This document shows, in pieces, positions 1 through 7,537 of a DNA stretch of 22,635 bases (positions are counted from its first letter, which is position 1; every line of letters begins with the position of its first letter). The position numbers and the translations under genes are program-made. The stretch is from contig CALBGF010000022.1 of assembly GCA_937893635.1 (NCBI GenBank), positions 1 to 22,635 on the forward strand. Reading direction: 5' to 3'. Source of the stretch: an uncultured Mollicutes bacterium. Lineage in GTDB: Bacteria; Bacillota_I; Bacilli_A; RFN20; CAG-826. The notes under the pieces are model-generated. The model saw only the letters and a list, made by a program, of their open reading frames with translations, was not told where the DNA came from and did not search any database.

Positions 1-39
1 AATATTAAATTTGTCGAAGGAAATATTACAGTAGGATAG
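1..39 (+). CDS. ktrB: 3' end of KtrB-like potassium channel subunit (partial)
   Basis: The first 12 codons are open and end in TAG at 37-39, reading NIKFVEGNITVG. KtrB/TrkH proteins typically end in a short stretch of the form Tyr/Phe-x-Glu-x-x-Ile-x-x-Gly, and this tail fits. The position directly in front of a KtrA gene is the usual ktrB-ktrA operon order. The call rests on a short peptide plus context; only the extreme C-terminus is in the window. If right, the protein is the membrane K+ translocating subunit. Confidence 0.6.
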   Translation, partial: NIKFVEGNITVG

Positions 40-48
40 GTGATAAAT

Positions 49-705
49 ATGAAAAAGAGTTTTATTGTTATTGGATTAGGAAGATTTGGTTTATCAGTTG
101 TAAATCAACTAGCAAAGCAAACTAATCAGTTAATTGCAGTTGATGTTGACGAAAAAAGAGTTGATCTAATTAAAGGCGAAGTAGAGCAATGCTTTTGTTG
201 TGATTGCACAAACAAAAATGTTTTAGAAGAATTAAATGTTTCTAAAATTGATCATGCCATTGTAGCAATCGGTAATAACTTAGAAGCCACTATTTTAACA
301 ACAATGAATTTAAAAGAATTAGGTGTTAAAAAAGTTACTGTAAGAATTGATGAAACAAAATATGAAAATCTTTTAAAGCGTGTTGGCGCTGATGTGGTTA
401 TTGTTCCAGAAGAAGATGCTGGCATTGAATTAGCTAAAAAAGTAGTATCTGATTCTATTCTTGATTATTATCAAGTAGATAAAGAATATGGTGTTGTGCA
501 AATTTCAATTCCTAACAATTTTAAAGAACAATCATTAATTGAATTAGATGCTCGTAATAAGTTTGATGTTAATATCGTTGGCATTATTCGTAATAAATCT
601 TTCTTTATTCCTAAAGGCCAAGATAAAGTTCAACCAAATGATGTTATTATGGTTGTCGGTAAATCTAATAAAATAATTAAATTTGATAATTATATAAATA
701 AATAA
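49..705 (+). CDS. ktrA: KtrA/TrkA-type K+ uptake regulatory subunit (RCK domains)
   Basis: A 218-aa cytoplasmic gating subunit of a Ktr K+ uptake system. Residues 1-130 form an RCK_N Rossmann fold: the dinucleotide-binding glycines are G9, G11 and G14 (VIGLGRFG) and D32 ends the second strand (AVDVD). Residues about 135-218 form an RCK_C domain, which in Firmicutes KtrA proteins is a known c-di-AMP binding site. An in-frame GTG exists at 40, but the purine-rich AGGATAGG at 33-40 lies at the right distance for the ATG at 49, so I chose the ATG. It starts 9 bases after the KtrB-like stop codon, so the two are probably translated from one message. Family call is firm; ligand specificity (ATP, NAD, c-di-AMP) is from family knowledge only. 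Confidence 0.93.
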   Translation: MKKSFIVIGLGRFGLSVVNQLAKQTNQLIAVDVDEKRVDLIKGEVEQCFCCDCTNKNVLEELNVSKIDHAIVAIGNNLEATILTTMNLKELGVKKVTVRIDETKYENLLKRVGADVVIVPEEDAGIELAKKVVSDSILDYYQVDKEYGVVQISIPNNFKEQSLIELDARNKFDVNIVGIIRNKSFFIPKGQDKVQPNDVIMVVGKSNKIIKFDNYINK

Positions 706-731
706 TAATTTTAGTTTTCATAAAAAAATAG

Positions 732-776
732 AGTTACAAAATATTTATTGACTAAAATACATTGTAACTTTTTTAT
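732..776. terminator. Bidirectional terminator-like hairpin between convergent genes
   Basis: AGTTACAA (732-739) pairs perfectly with TTGTAACT (762-769), closing a 22-nt loop. The stem is followed by a T run on the plus strand, and an A run at 722-728 gives the reverse direction a T run as well. It sits between ktrA (plus) and the HigA-like gene (minus), exactly where a shared terminator is expected. The stem is short for its loop. Confidence 0.55.
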
Positions 777-787
777 TTCTTTAAAAA

Positions 788-1027
788 TCACTTTGAATTT
801 AAATTATATTGAGTTTGTAAATTCATCCAATAACTAATAGAACTATCAAAAAAGTCAGATAATTTAGTAGCAATATCATAAGTGATTTCTTTTTTATCAT
901 TAATAATAGCTGATAATGTCTTTTCAGAAATTCCTGTTTTTGTAGAAAATTCTTTAAAAGTAATTTCCATTGTTTCAATAGCGTTTTTGATATAAACTCC
1001 TGGATGTAATTTATTAATGACTGCCAT
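788..1027 (-). CDS. HigA-family (XRE) antitoxin-like DNA-binding protein, no HigB partner
   Basis: A 79-aa helix-turn-helix protein. The N-terminal HPGVYIKNAIE stretch, the central HTH (about residues 20-50, with TFKEFSTKTGISEKTLSAIIN) and the terminal SYWMNLQTQYNL match the HigA/VapI antidote pattern (PGE-x-L..., FWLNLQ-x-x-YDL). I chose the ATG at 1027 because AGAGGTGA lies just upstream of it and overlaps the alternative GTG at 1036. HigA normally follows a HigB toxin gene; the 269 bp upstream contain no such gene, so this looks like a solitary regulator or a relic antitoxin. A plausible promoter lies upstream on the minus strand. The stop codon is TGA, which helps show that TGA is not read as Trp here. 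Confidence 0.85.
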   Translation of the reverse strand: MAVINKLHPGVYIKNAIETMEITFKEFSTKTGISEKTLSAIINDKKEITYDIATKLSDFFDSSISYWMNLQTQYNLNSK

Positions 1028-1078
1028 TGCGCTCACCTCTTTTATTTTGCTCGAAGTTTTTATTTTCTTAACGTAATA

Positions 1079-1106
1079 ATAATATCAATTAATCAAGATA
1101 AAGCAA
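1079..1106 (-). promoter_or_regulatory. Candidate promoter for the HigA-like gene
   Basis: On the minus strand a TTGCTT -35 (complement of 1101-1106) and a TATTAT -10 (complement of 1079-1084) are separated by 16 bp, about 50 bp ahead of the start codon. Both hexamers are imperfect and the region is AT-rich, so chance matches are likely. Confidence 0.35.
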
Positions 1107-1192
1107 TACTTTTTAAATATCTTTAGTATTTAATTATTTTTAGTTTGACACTTGATTATTTTTAAATTGGCAATCAACAAAGTCAATCAAAC

Positions 1193-1272
1193 TATAATGT
1201 TAATATACTTAAACTGCTTTATATTGTATTCTTTTTCTTTTGTAAAAATTCACTATTTGTTTTAAAATAGTG
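1193..1272 (+). promoter_or_regulatory. Candidate -10 and leader hairpin in front of yhaO
   Basis: A consensus TATAAT lies at 1193-1198, with a TTGGCA at 1167-1172 at a long 20-bp spacing. Further down, CACTATTT (1251-1258) and AAATAGTG (1265-1272) form a perfect 8-bp inverted repeat with a 6-nt loop, about 10 bases before the ribosome binding site. The repeat could be an operator or an mRNA leader hairpin; nothing identifies a regulator. Confidence 0.35.
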
Positions 1273-1296
1273 TTGATATTAGAGAGGGTGTTTTTT

Positions 1297-2355
1297 GTGA
1301 AAATAATACATGCTGCAGATTTACATTTATCTTCTTCATTTGTGGGATTCCCACAAGATTTAAAAAAGCAAAGAAATATTGAATTATCCAACAATTTTCG
1401 TTTGTTAATTGAATATGCTAGACAAAATAATATTAAACATATAATACTTGCGGGTGATGTTTTTGATAACAATCGTCCAACAATTGCAATTAAATCTTTC
1501 TTTTATAATGAAATAGAAAAAAATAGTGATATTACTTTTTATTATTTAAAAGGAAATCACGATATTGAAAATTCTTTAACAAGAACAGATTTAAGTAATT
1601 TAAAAACATTTACCAATATTTGGACAACTTATAATATTGAAAATGTCACTATTACTGGTGTTGAGTTAAATGGAGATAATGAAAGCCTTGTATATAATTC
1701 ACTTTCTCTTAATAAAGATAAATATAATATTGTTGTTATGCATGGGCAATTAGGCGGAATAAGCAATGGAAAAGTATGTTCAATTAATCTAGATAGATTA
1801 AAAGGCTTAAATATAGATTACTTAGCGTTAGGCCATGTGCATTCTTTAAAAACTGGTAAATTAGATGAACGAGGATTTTATGCTTATCCAGGTTGTTTGG
1901 AAGGACGTGGATTTGATGAAACAGGTGAAAAAGGATTTATTGAAATAGATACAGATACAAAAGATGTTCGTTTTATTCCATTAAATCAAAGACAAGTGAG
2001 AGTTTATGAAATATTTATCAAAAATAATGACACTGAAAGTATGGCGTTAGATGAAATTATTAATAAGATAGACGCTAATAAGAAAGATACTGTTCGCATT
2101 ATTTTAAAAGGTGAGGTAACATTTGAAATAGATAGTTTAGTCAAAAGATTAAAAGACCTATTACAGGGAAAATATGCTTATTTTGAAATAAAAAATCAAC
2201 TTAAAAAGACTTATAAGTTAGAAGATTACATTAATAATGTTTCGCTTAAGAGTGAATTTATTAAAAATGTAATGGATTCCCATTTAACAGATGAAGAAAA
2301 AAATGAAATTATTGCTATTGGCTTAATGGCTATAAATGGCGAGGAGGTCGAATAA
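1297..2355 (+). CDS. yhaO: YhaO/SbcD-like DNA exonuclease (metallophosphoesterase)
   Basis: A 352-aa calcineurin-like metallophosphoesterase of the SbcD/Mre11/YhaO group. All metal-binding motifs are present: D8-x-H10 (AADLHL), G-D54 (AGDVFDNN), G-N87-H88-D89, H149 (MHGQ) and G-H180-x-H182 (ALGHVH). Residues about 250-352 form the capping/C-terminal region. The start is the GTG at 1297, with AGAGGG at 1283-1288 eight bases upstream; the longer in-frame GTG at 1270 has no such signal and the protein aligns from KIIHAADLHLS. It ends 1 base before the ATG of the large ATPase gene, so the two are co-translated and probably form a nuclease-ATPase complex for DNA end processing. Activity on DNA is inferred from the family. 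Confidence 0.9.
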   Translation: MKIIHAADLHLSSSFVGFPQDLKKQRNIELSNNFRLLIEYARQNNIKHIILAGDVFDNNRPTIAIKSFFYNEIEKNSDITFYYLKGNHDIENSLTRTDLSNLKTFTNIWTTYNIENVTITGVELNGDNESLVYNSLSLNKDKYNIVVMHGQLGGISNGKVCSINLDRLKGLNIDYLALGHVHSLKTGKLDERGFYAYPGCLEGRGFDETGEKGFIEIDTDTKDVRFIPLNQRQVRVYEIFIKNNDTESMALDEIINKIDANKKDTVRIILKGEVTFEIDSLVKRLKDLLQGKYAYFEIKNQLKKTYKLEDYINNVSLKSEFIKNVMDSHLTDEEKNEIIAIGLMAINGEEVE

Positions 2356-2356
2356 T

Positions 2357-5161
2357 ATGCGTTTAGTCTCCTTATATATTAAACAATTTGGTTGTTTAGC
2401 AAATTGTAAAATGACATTTGATAAAAATTTAACTATTAAATTTGCTGATAATGGTAAAGGTAAATCCACTCTTGCAGCATTTATTAAAGCAATGTTTTAT
2501 GGCTTAGAAAATGCTATAAAAAAGAATAAATTTGTGGATAGAACACATTATGCTCCACTTAATGGTGATTCTTTTGGTGGAAGTGTTACTTTTGAACATA
2601 AAGGACAAACATATCGAATCGAAAGATTTTTTGATAATAAATCCGCTAGTAAAGATATTGCTTGTTTATATGATCAAAACAATCATCGAATTTACTTAAA
2701 AGAAGAATACGGAGATTATTTCTTTGGCATTGATAAAGAAAGCTATGAACGTACAGCATTTATTGGTAGTGAAGATTTATTAACTAAATCGACATTATCA
2801 ATTAATAAAAAATTAAATAATTTAGTATCAAATGTTCAAGACGATTATGACTTTGATTCAATTATTGAAAAGTTAGATGAAGGAATAAAAAAGTATTATT
2901 ACCCTTTAGGAAAAGTTAATAAAGGCAAGTATGAAATTTGCCAAGATAAAATTAATGAATTAAAAGAAAAAATTGCGCAATTGACCGCTATTGAAGCAAC
3001 GATGGAACAAAATTATGAAAAGTTAAGTGATTATGATAAATCTATTGATAAATTAAAATCCGATATCTTAGTAGTGCAAAAAGCAGATATCACGAAAAAA
3101 GACTGGGAACATTATGATGCGATGATTGAAGAAGTAGATAAATTAAAAAAAGATTTACAAAATGAATTAGATAAATATCAAAGCGGATTACCAACTAAAG
3201 AAGAATTAAAAAATTTAGCAGATAATTTAGATACTTATAATGCCACTAGTAATCGTTTAGAAAGTATTTCATATAGTAGCGAAGATAAAATTCGTCATGA
3301 TACATTAAAAAGTAAATATCAAATCATTCCTAGTGTAGAAGATATTAATTATCTAGAAAAGAACAAACAAAAAGAGCAAGAATTAAAAATAAAATTAGAT
3401 TCTTTAATTTTTAGTAACGAAAAAGAAACTAAACTAAATGCTTTAAAAGAAAAATTTGATAACAAAATAATTAATGATGAAGTTATTTTAAAGATTGATG
3501 ATCAAGTTAGCACATTAGAAAAGCATAAAATTATTAACGAATCAACCTCTAATCAATTTTCTAATGATGAGATTAAAAAACTTAAACGAATGTTTGATGA
3601 TAATTTACCAAGTAAAGAAAAATTATTAGAAATAGAAACTTTATTAAAAGATTATCAACTTAATAAAGAAAAAGTAGATGGTATTTCTTATCAAAATAAA
3701 CATAATACACCAATTATATTAAATACAATTGTATCAATGTTACTTTTAATAGCCACAATTATTTTATTTGCTTTTAAAAAGGATATTTATGTTTATATTA
3801 CTTTAGGATTAACTATATTATCATTTATATCATTATTAATAGTTGTTATAACTAGTAAAAATAAATCAAATAAAAACGAATGGGAATATAAAGAAAAAAA
3901 TATTGAAATTGCAAATATGTTGCGTGAGTTTTTTGCTAGCTTTATGATATCGGGCGATGAATTTTCCACTAATTTGTTGATTTTGAAAAATGATATGGAC
4001 AAGTATCAAAAATATTTAGAAATTAAAAATAAAATAGCAAATGATAAAGAGATAGAAAATATAAAAGAATCTTTATCTAAAACATTTTCTACATTTAACT
4101 ATACTGGAGAAGATTATAAAGCGATGTTAGACCAGTTAAAGAATGATTATAAAGATTATGTGTCTTTAAATGATGATTATAAAAAGTTTAAAAATGCTCA
4201 TGAGAATATTTCTTCTGAATTAGAACAAAATGAAAAAGATATTAAAAATGTATTACAAAAATATGATATTTATATTAACGATATTGGTGAATTAAATAAC
4301 ACTCTTTTAGAAATAAATGATTTAGTAAAACTAAATGATGTTTTTATTGCTTTAGTGAATAAAAATAAAGAAGATAAAGAAGAATACGATAAATCAAAGG
4401 CATATATTGATAACTTTATATTTAAATATCAAGTGACTATAGATATTAAAAATTATATTAATGATACACGTAATTCAATTACTATTATTGAATCTTTAAA
4501 AGATAGTATTAAAGATAAAGTTCAAAAAATTGAAAAGTTTAAAAGTGATAATAACTTATCTTCACGTCCAGATGATAATATGATGAGTGTTGATGAATTA
4601 AATGAATCATTATCTAAAACAATAGCAGGCCGTAATTCATTAGAAAAAATTATTAGTGATAATGAAGATAAATTAATGTATTTAAGTGAATATGAAGAAG
4701 CCGTTCTATCTTATCAAGAAGAAAAACAAAAAGCTAAGGTTCGAGCAGATCAAATAGCTAAGGCAATGAGGTTTATGAAATCTGCAGATGAAAATCTTAA
4801 GAATAAGTTTATAATGCCAATTCAAAATAAATATATTGAATATGCTAGACAAATTAATCCCCTTCTAGCGGACAATATAAGTATGAACTATGATTTTGAA
4901 ATAAATTTTGATGTTAATGGTAAATATAAAAACTATTTGCAATTATCATTAGGAGAAAAAGCTTGTTTAGGTTTATGCTTAAGATTTGCAATTATTGATA
5001 ATATTTATAAAGATGATAAACCCATTATTATTCTTGATGATCCGTTTGTTAATTTAGATGAAGATAACTTGCAAAAAGCTAAAGATGTTTTGGTTAAATT
5101 ATCTAGTAACACACAAGTTTTATATTTATGTTGCCATAAATCTAGAATGATTGAAAAATAA
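2357..5161 (+). CDS. yhaN: YhaN-like SbcC/Rad50-type ATPase with central membrane segments
   Basis: A 934-aa SMC-like ATPase partner of the YhaO-type nuclease. The N-terminus carries a P-loop at 30-38 (ADNGKGKST) in which Ala replaces the usual first Gly. Long charged, heptad-rich coiled coils occupy roughly 190-430 and 510-800. The C-terminus has the ABC signature (LSLGE at 863-867) and a Walker B (PIIILDDPF, with D894/D895). Two hydrophobic helices at about 456-475 and 482-501 sit in the middle, as in Bacillus YhaN, and could tether the coiled-coil tip to the membrane. Start: ATG at 2357 behind GAGGAGGT at 2341-2348; the in-frame ATG at 2336 lies inside yhaO without its own signal. Very likely functions with the preceding nuclease; cellular role is uncertain. 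Confidence 0.88.
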   Translation: MRLVSLYIKQFGCLANCKMTFDKNLTIKFADNGKGKSTLAAFIKAMFYGLENAIKKNKFVDRTHYAPLNGDSFGGSVTFEHKGQTYRIERFFDNKSASKDIACLYDQNNHRIYLKEEYGDYFFGIDKESYERTAFIGSEDLLTKSTLSINKKLNNLVSNVQDDYDFDSIIEKLDEGIKKYYYPLGKVNKGKYEICQDKINELKEKIAQLTAIEATMEQNYEKLSDYDKSIDKLKSDILVVQKADITKKDWEHYDAMIEEVDKLKKDLQNELDKYQSGLPTKEELKNLADNLDTYNATSNRLESISYSSEDKIRHDTLKSKYQIIPSVEDINYLEKNKQKEQELKIKLDSLIFSNEKETKLNALKEKFDNKIINDEVILKIDDQVSTLEKHKIINESTSNQFSNDEIKKLKRMFDDNLPSKEKLLEIETLLKDYQLNKEKVDGISYQNKHNTPIILNTIVSMLLLIATIILFAFKKDIYVYITLGLTILSFISLLIVVITSKNKSNKNEWEYKEKNIEIANMLREFFASFMISGDEFSTNLLILKNDMDKYQKYLEIKNKIANDKEIENIKESLSKTFSTFNYTGEDYKAMLDQLKNDYKDYVSLNDDYKKFKNAHENISSELEQNEKDIKNVLQKYDIYINDIGELNNTLLEINDLVKLNDVFIALVNKNKEDKEEYDKSKAYIDNFIFKYQVTIDIKNYINDTRNSITIIESLKDSIKDKVQKIEKFKSDNNLSSRPDDNMMSVDELNESLSKTIAGRNSLEKIISDNEDKLMYLSEYEEAVLSYQEEKQKAKVRADQIAKAMRFMKSADENLKNKFIMPIQNKYIEYARQINPLLADNISMNYDFEINFDVNGKYKNYLQLSLGEKACLGLCLRFAIIDNIYKDDKPIIILDDPFVNLDEDNLQKAKDVLVKLSSNTQVLYLCCHKSRMIEK

Positions 5162-5178
5162 TCAGACTAGGTATTCAG

Positions 5179-5224
5179 TTTATCTTATCAAAAATAAATG
5201 TGACAAGATAAATGACAAGATAAA
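5179..5224. repeat. 12-bp operator-like repeats, cluster A
   Basis: TTTATCTTATCA (5179-5190) is followed after 10 bp by two abutting TGACAAGATAAA copies (5201-5212 and 5213-5224), which are its inverted complement with one change. A weaker copy begins at 5247. The same element in the same arm-spacer-tandem order occurs again at 5492-5564. This cluster starts 18 bp after the yhaN stop codon. It could form a hairpin in RNA, but there is no T run after it, so a protein-binding site is more likely than a terminator. Confidence 0.75.
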
Positions 5225-5232
5225 ATACTTAA

Positions 5233-5424
5233 CACTCACAATTTATTGATAAGTACATTTTTATTTTTTCTTTTAATATTTATACAACTAAAAGTCAAAA
5301 TTTAGACATTGAAAGTCGAAAAATAAATAGTGAAGGCCAAAATTTGAACATTCAAAGCCAAAATTTGGACATTAAAGACCAAAAATTAAATAGTGAAGGC
5401 CAAAATTTAGACATTCATAAATAA
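5233..5424 (+). pseudogene. Heptad-encoding tandem repeat, possible gene remnant
   Basis: Six tandem 21-bp units fill 5294-5419. Units 1-3 and 4-6 resemble each other in order, giving a 63-bp higher-order repeat. In one frame, open from 5233 to TAA at 5422, the units translate as seven-residue repeats such as SQNLDIE, SQNLDIK and GQNLDIH, alternating with K(I/L)NSEGQ variants. Unit length divisible by three and a frame free of stops through all six units suggest past or present coding. There is no ATG, GTG or TTG and no ribosome binding site in this frame, so I call it a remnant, not an active gene. Alternatives are a non-coding repeat or a tail read from an unseen start. Confidence 0.5.
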
Positions 5425-5491
5425 AACTGGCTTTAAATGTTTATTTATAATAATGAAAACATGATTAGATATTTATATTGCTTTTCATGAA

Positions 5492-5564
5492 TTTATCTTA
5501 TCAAAAAATTGACACATGATAAGATAAATGATAAGATAAGCGAGTAGATAAATGATAAGATAAA
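5492..5564. promoter_or_regulatory. 12-bp operator-like repeats, cluster B, over the regulator promoter
   Basis: TTTATCTTATCA (5492-5503) forms a perfect inverted repeat with TGATAAGATAAA (5517-5528). The latter begins four contiguous head-to-tail 12-mers ending at 5564: copies 1 and 4 identical, copy 2 with one change, copy 3 (5541-5552) degenerate with 9 of 12 matches. A consensus TTGACA (5509-5514) lies in the spacer between the arms, and TAAGAT (5532-5537) 17 bp later falls inside copy 2, so the repeats straddle a promoter. The last copy ends about 20 bp before the downstream start codon. This geometry is typical of an autoregulated promoter; the downstream DNA-binding protein is the natural candidate ligand. 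Confidence 0.75.
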
Positions 5565-5584
5565 ATGAAAGTGAGAACTTGGGC

Positions 5585-6928
5585 ATGATTAAAGAAAATG
5601 AAACTATAGAATTAAAAAAATCTCTTGCACAATTAAAAGAAGGAGTTATTTCATTAAGTGCAATGCTAAATAAATCTAATAATGGTGATGTTTATTTTGG
5701 TATAAACGATGATGGAAAAGTATTTGGTTTAACTATTGGAACAAAAACATTAGTAGATATTACTCATGAAATTCAAAATAATTTAAAGCCTCTTCCTAAT
5801 AAATTAAATATACAGGATATTGACATGGATGGTAGAAAAGTAATTTTAGTCCATGTTGAAGGCGATGATACGCCATATTCAGCGTATGGAAGATTTTATA
5901 TTAGAGTAAATGATGCTGATATATCTATGGAACCTTTAATGTTACAACATTTCTTTGAGCAAAAAGAAGACAATTATTCCAAATGGGAAAACCAAGAAAC
6001 AGAGTTTAATTCTGATGATGTTGATGAAGATTTATTGATTGATTTTGTAAGAACTGCTAACGAAAAAGGTAGATTAAATTATATTTATCGAAATAGTGAA
6101 GAAACATTGCAAAAACTAGGATTATTAACTACTAATGGAAAATTAAATAATGCGGGTCTTTATCTATTTGGTAAAACAAAACCATTAACCATAAAAGAAG
6201 CTAATTATCCTACAGATTCTCGAACAGAATTTGGAGAAATCAAAGAATTTAAAGGTAATATTTTTGAATGCATTCGTGAAGCAATAAGTTATATCCAAAA
6301 TCATATTTCTTATAAATCACTTATTGTGGGTGTACAAAGAGAAGAAATTCCAGAAATACCCGTTAGAGCAATTAGAGAAATTGTTATAAATTCTTTTGCC
6401 CATGCTTCTTATGCTAAATCCGGCGATTTTAATCAATATACTATTTTTAAATCATCAATAAGAATTTATAATCCAGGACCAATCCTTCAAAATATAAATC
6501 CAACACGATTTGCATCAGGAAAAGTTGGAAGTAAAATAAGAAATATCTTAATAGCGTCCGTTTTATTTAAGTATGGACTTATTGATTCTTTTGGTACGGG
6601 ATTTGATAGAACATTTACTTTATGTGCTCGAAATGGCACGGAATATAGATATATAAATGATGAATTTGGTTTCACTTTCATATTTGAAAGAAATGTTAAT
6701 TTCTTAAATAGTAAAATCAATGATAAGAGAAACGATAATACGAATAGTTTTGATAAAAAAGTTATATCGGCACTTAAAGATAATAAGTATTTAACTATAC
6801 CAGAATTATCCACTATATTAAAGAAATCTCAAGCTACTATTTATCGATCTTTAGATAAACTGATGAAATTAAATATAGTAAAAAGAGTTGGGGCAAGGAA
6901 GACTGGTTATTGGGATATTTTAAATTAA
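5585..6928 (+). CDS. AlbA_2 / HATPase_c_4 / winged-helix putative transcriptional regulator
   Basis: A 447-aa protein with three parts. Residues about 5-125 match the AlbA_2 (Schlafen AlbA_2) domain: ETIELKKSL, then SAMLNKSNNGDVYFGIND, then GRFYIRVND. Residues about 255-375 match HATPase_c_4, with IPVRAIREIVINSFAHASY, IYNPGPI and GTGFDRTF. Residues about 385-447 form a winged helix (LTIPELSTILKKSQATIYRSLDKL). Proteins of this architecture are annotated as transcriptional regulators or ATP-binding proteins, often near phage-defence or mobile DNA; their targets are mostly unknown. The ATG at 5585 is preceded by the weak AAGTGAG; an in-frame TTG at 5579 is less likely. The 12-bp repeats covering its promoter suggest autoregulation. 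It sits alone, between yhaN and the XRE gene. Confidence 0.82.
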   Translation: MIKENETIELKKSLAQLKEGVISLSAMLNKSNNGDVYFGINDDGKVFGLTIGTKTLVDITHEIQNNLKPLPNKLNIQDIDMDGRKVILVHVEGDDTPYSAYGRFYIRVNDADISMEPLMLQHFFEQKEDNYSKWENQETEFNSDDVDEDLLIDFVRTANEKGRLNYIYRNSEETLQKLGLLTTNGKLNNAGLYLFGKTKPLTIKEANYPTDSRTEFGEIKEFKGNIFECIREAISYIQNHISYKSLIVGVQREEIPEIPVRAIREIVINSFAHASYAKSGDFNQYTIFKSSIRIYNPGPILQNINPTRFASGKVGSKIRNILIASVLFKYGLIDSFGTGFDRTFTLCARNGTEYRYINDEFGFTFIFERNVNFLNSKINDKRNDNTNSFDKKVISALKDNKYLTIPELSTILKKSQATIYRSLDKLMKLNIVKRVGARKTGYWDILN

Positions 6929-6946
6929 ATTTAGTGTAATATGCAG

Positions 6947-6999
6947 ATTAAACTGCTAGTTGATAAAAATTAAACTAATAGATGAGTAATTAAACTAAT
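6947..6999. repeat. Three helically phased ATTAAACT repeats before the XRE gene
   Basis: ATTAAACT occurs at 6947-6954, 6969-6976 and 6989-6996, i.e. spaced 22 and 20 bp, about two DNA turns each. The last two extend to ATTAAACTAAT. They lie upstream of a TATAAT at 7030-7035 that precedes the XRE gene. The same-face spacing suggests an operator, with the XRE protein the obvious candidate; AT richness makes some chance matches possible. Confidence 0.5.
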
Positions 7000-7029
7000 T
7001 TGATATTTAAATTTATAAAATCTTTCTTT

Positions 7030-7035
7030 TATAAT
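7030..7035 (+). promoter_or_regulatory. Candidate -10 of the XRE regulator promoter
   Basis: A consensus TATAAT about 22 bp before the start codon. No convincing -35 is seen at 17 bp; TTGATA at 7000-7005 is 24 bp away. A weak -35 would fit an activated promoter. Confidence 0.4.
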
Positions 7036-7056
7036 TGATGTGTGGAGGATATAAAT

Positions 7057-7536
7057 ATGGAAACATTAGGAACTAGACTCGTAGAATTAAGAAAAAAATA
7101 TAATTTTACACAAGCTGATATTGGAGAAAAATTAAATGTATCAGTTCAAGCAGTTAGCAAATGGGAGAATGATTTATCTTTACCAGATTATGATTATCTA
7201 ATTAAACTAGCGGATTTATTTAATACATCTACAGATGAATTATTAGGAAGAAAAAAAGAAATTGTGAGACAAGAAGAAAAAAAAGATATAAATAAATTAT
7301 TATTTAAAATTTCTATAAATAGCGCAGGTGGCGATACAGTAAATGTTAATCTTCCTTTATCAGTTATAAAAGTATTAGTGGAAAACAAATCAAATGCTAA
7401 TATTATATCGGGAAATGAATCACTTAAAAATATTGATTTTGCATCTTTACTTTCTTTAGCAGAGCAAGGTGTAATTGGTGAAATTGTTAATATAAGTAGT
7501 GCAGATGGTGATATAATAAAAATCGTGGTGGAATAG
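7057..7536 (+). CDS. XRE regulator fused to a LiaX/YvlB N-terminal-like domain
   Basis: A 159-aa protein. Residues 5-62 are a Cro/C1-type HTH (LGTRLVELRKKYNFTQADIG, then VSVQAVSKWENDLSLPDY, ending in STDELLG). After a charged linker, residues about 76-159 show hydrophobic-strand patterning (VNVNLPLSVIKVLV, IDFASLLSLAEQGVIGEIVNI, DGDIIKIVVE) that resembles the small SHOCT-like/N-terminal domain of LiaX and YvlB envelope-stress proteins. The start is the ATG at 7057 with GGAGG at 7044-7048; the GTG at 7042 overlaps that site. It is followed after 1 base by a small gene with similar patterning, so the two form an operon. The HTH call is firm, the second domain is by pattern recall, and an envelope-stress role is an inference. 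Confidence 0.8.
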   Translation: METLGTRLVELRKKYNFTQADIGEKLNVSVQAVSKWENDLSLPDYDYLIKLADLFNTSTDELLGRKKEIVRQEEKKDINKLLFKISINSAGGDTVNVNLPLSVIKVLVENKSNANIISGNESLKNIDFASLLSLAEQGVIGEIVNISSADGDIIKIVVE

Positions 7537-7537
7537 T

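Noticed and set aside
5179..5212. Terminator of yhaN
   Set aside because: The inverted repeat is not followed by a T run and its element recurs as tandem copies at another promoter, so an operator is a better reading.
5294..5419. CRISPR-like repeat array
   Set aside because: The 21-bp units are directly tandem with no unique spacers, differ from one another, and there are no cas genes.
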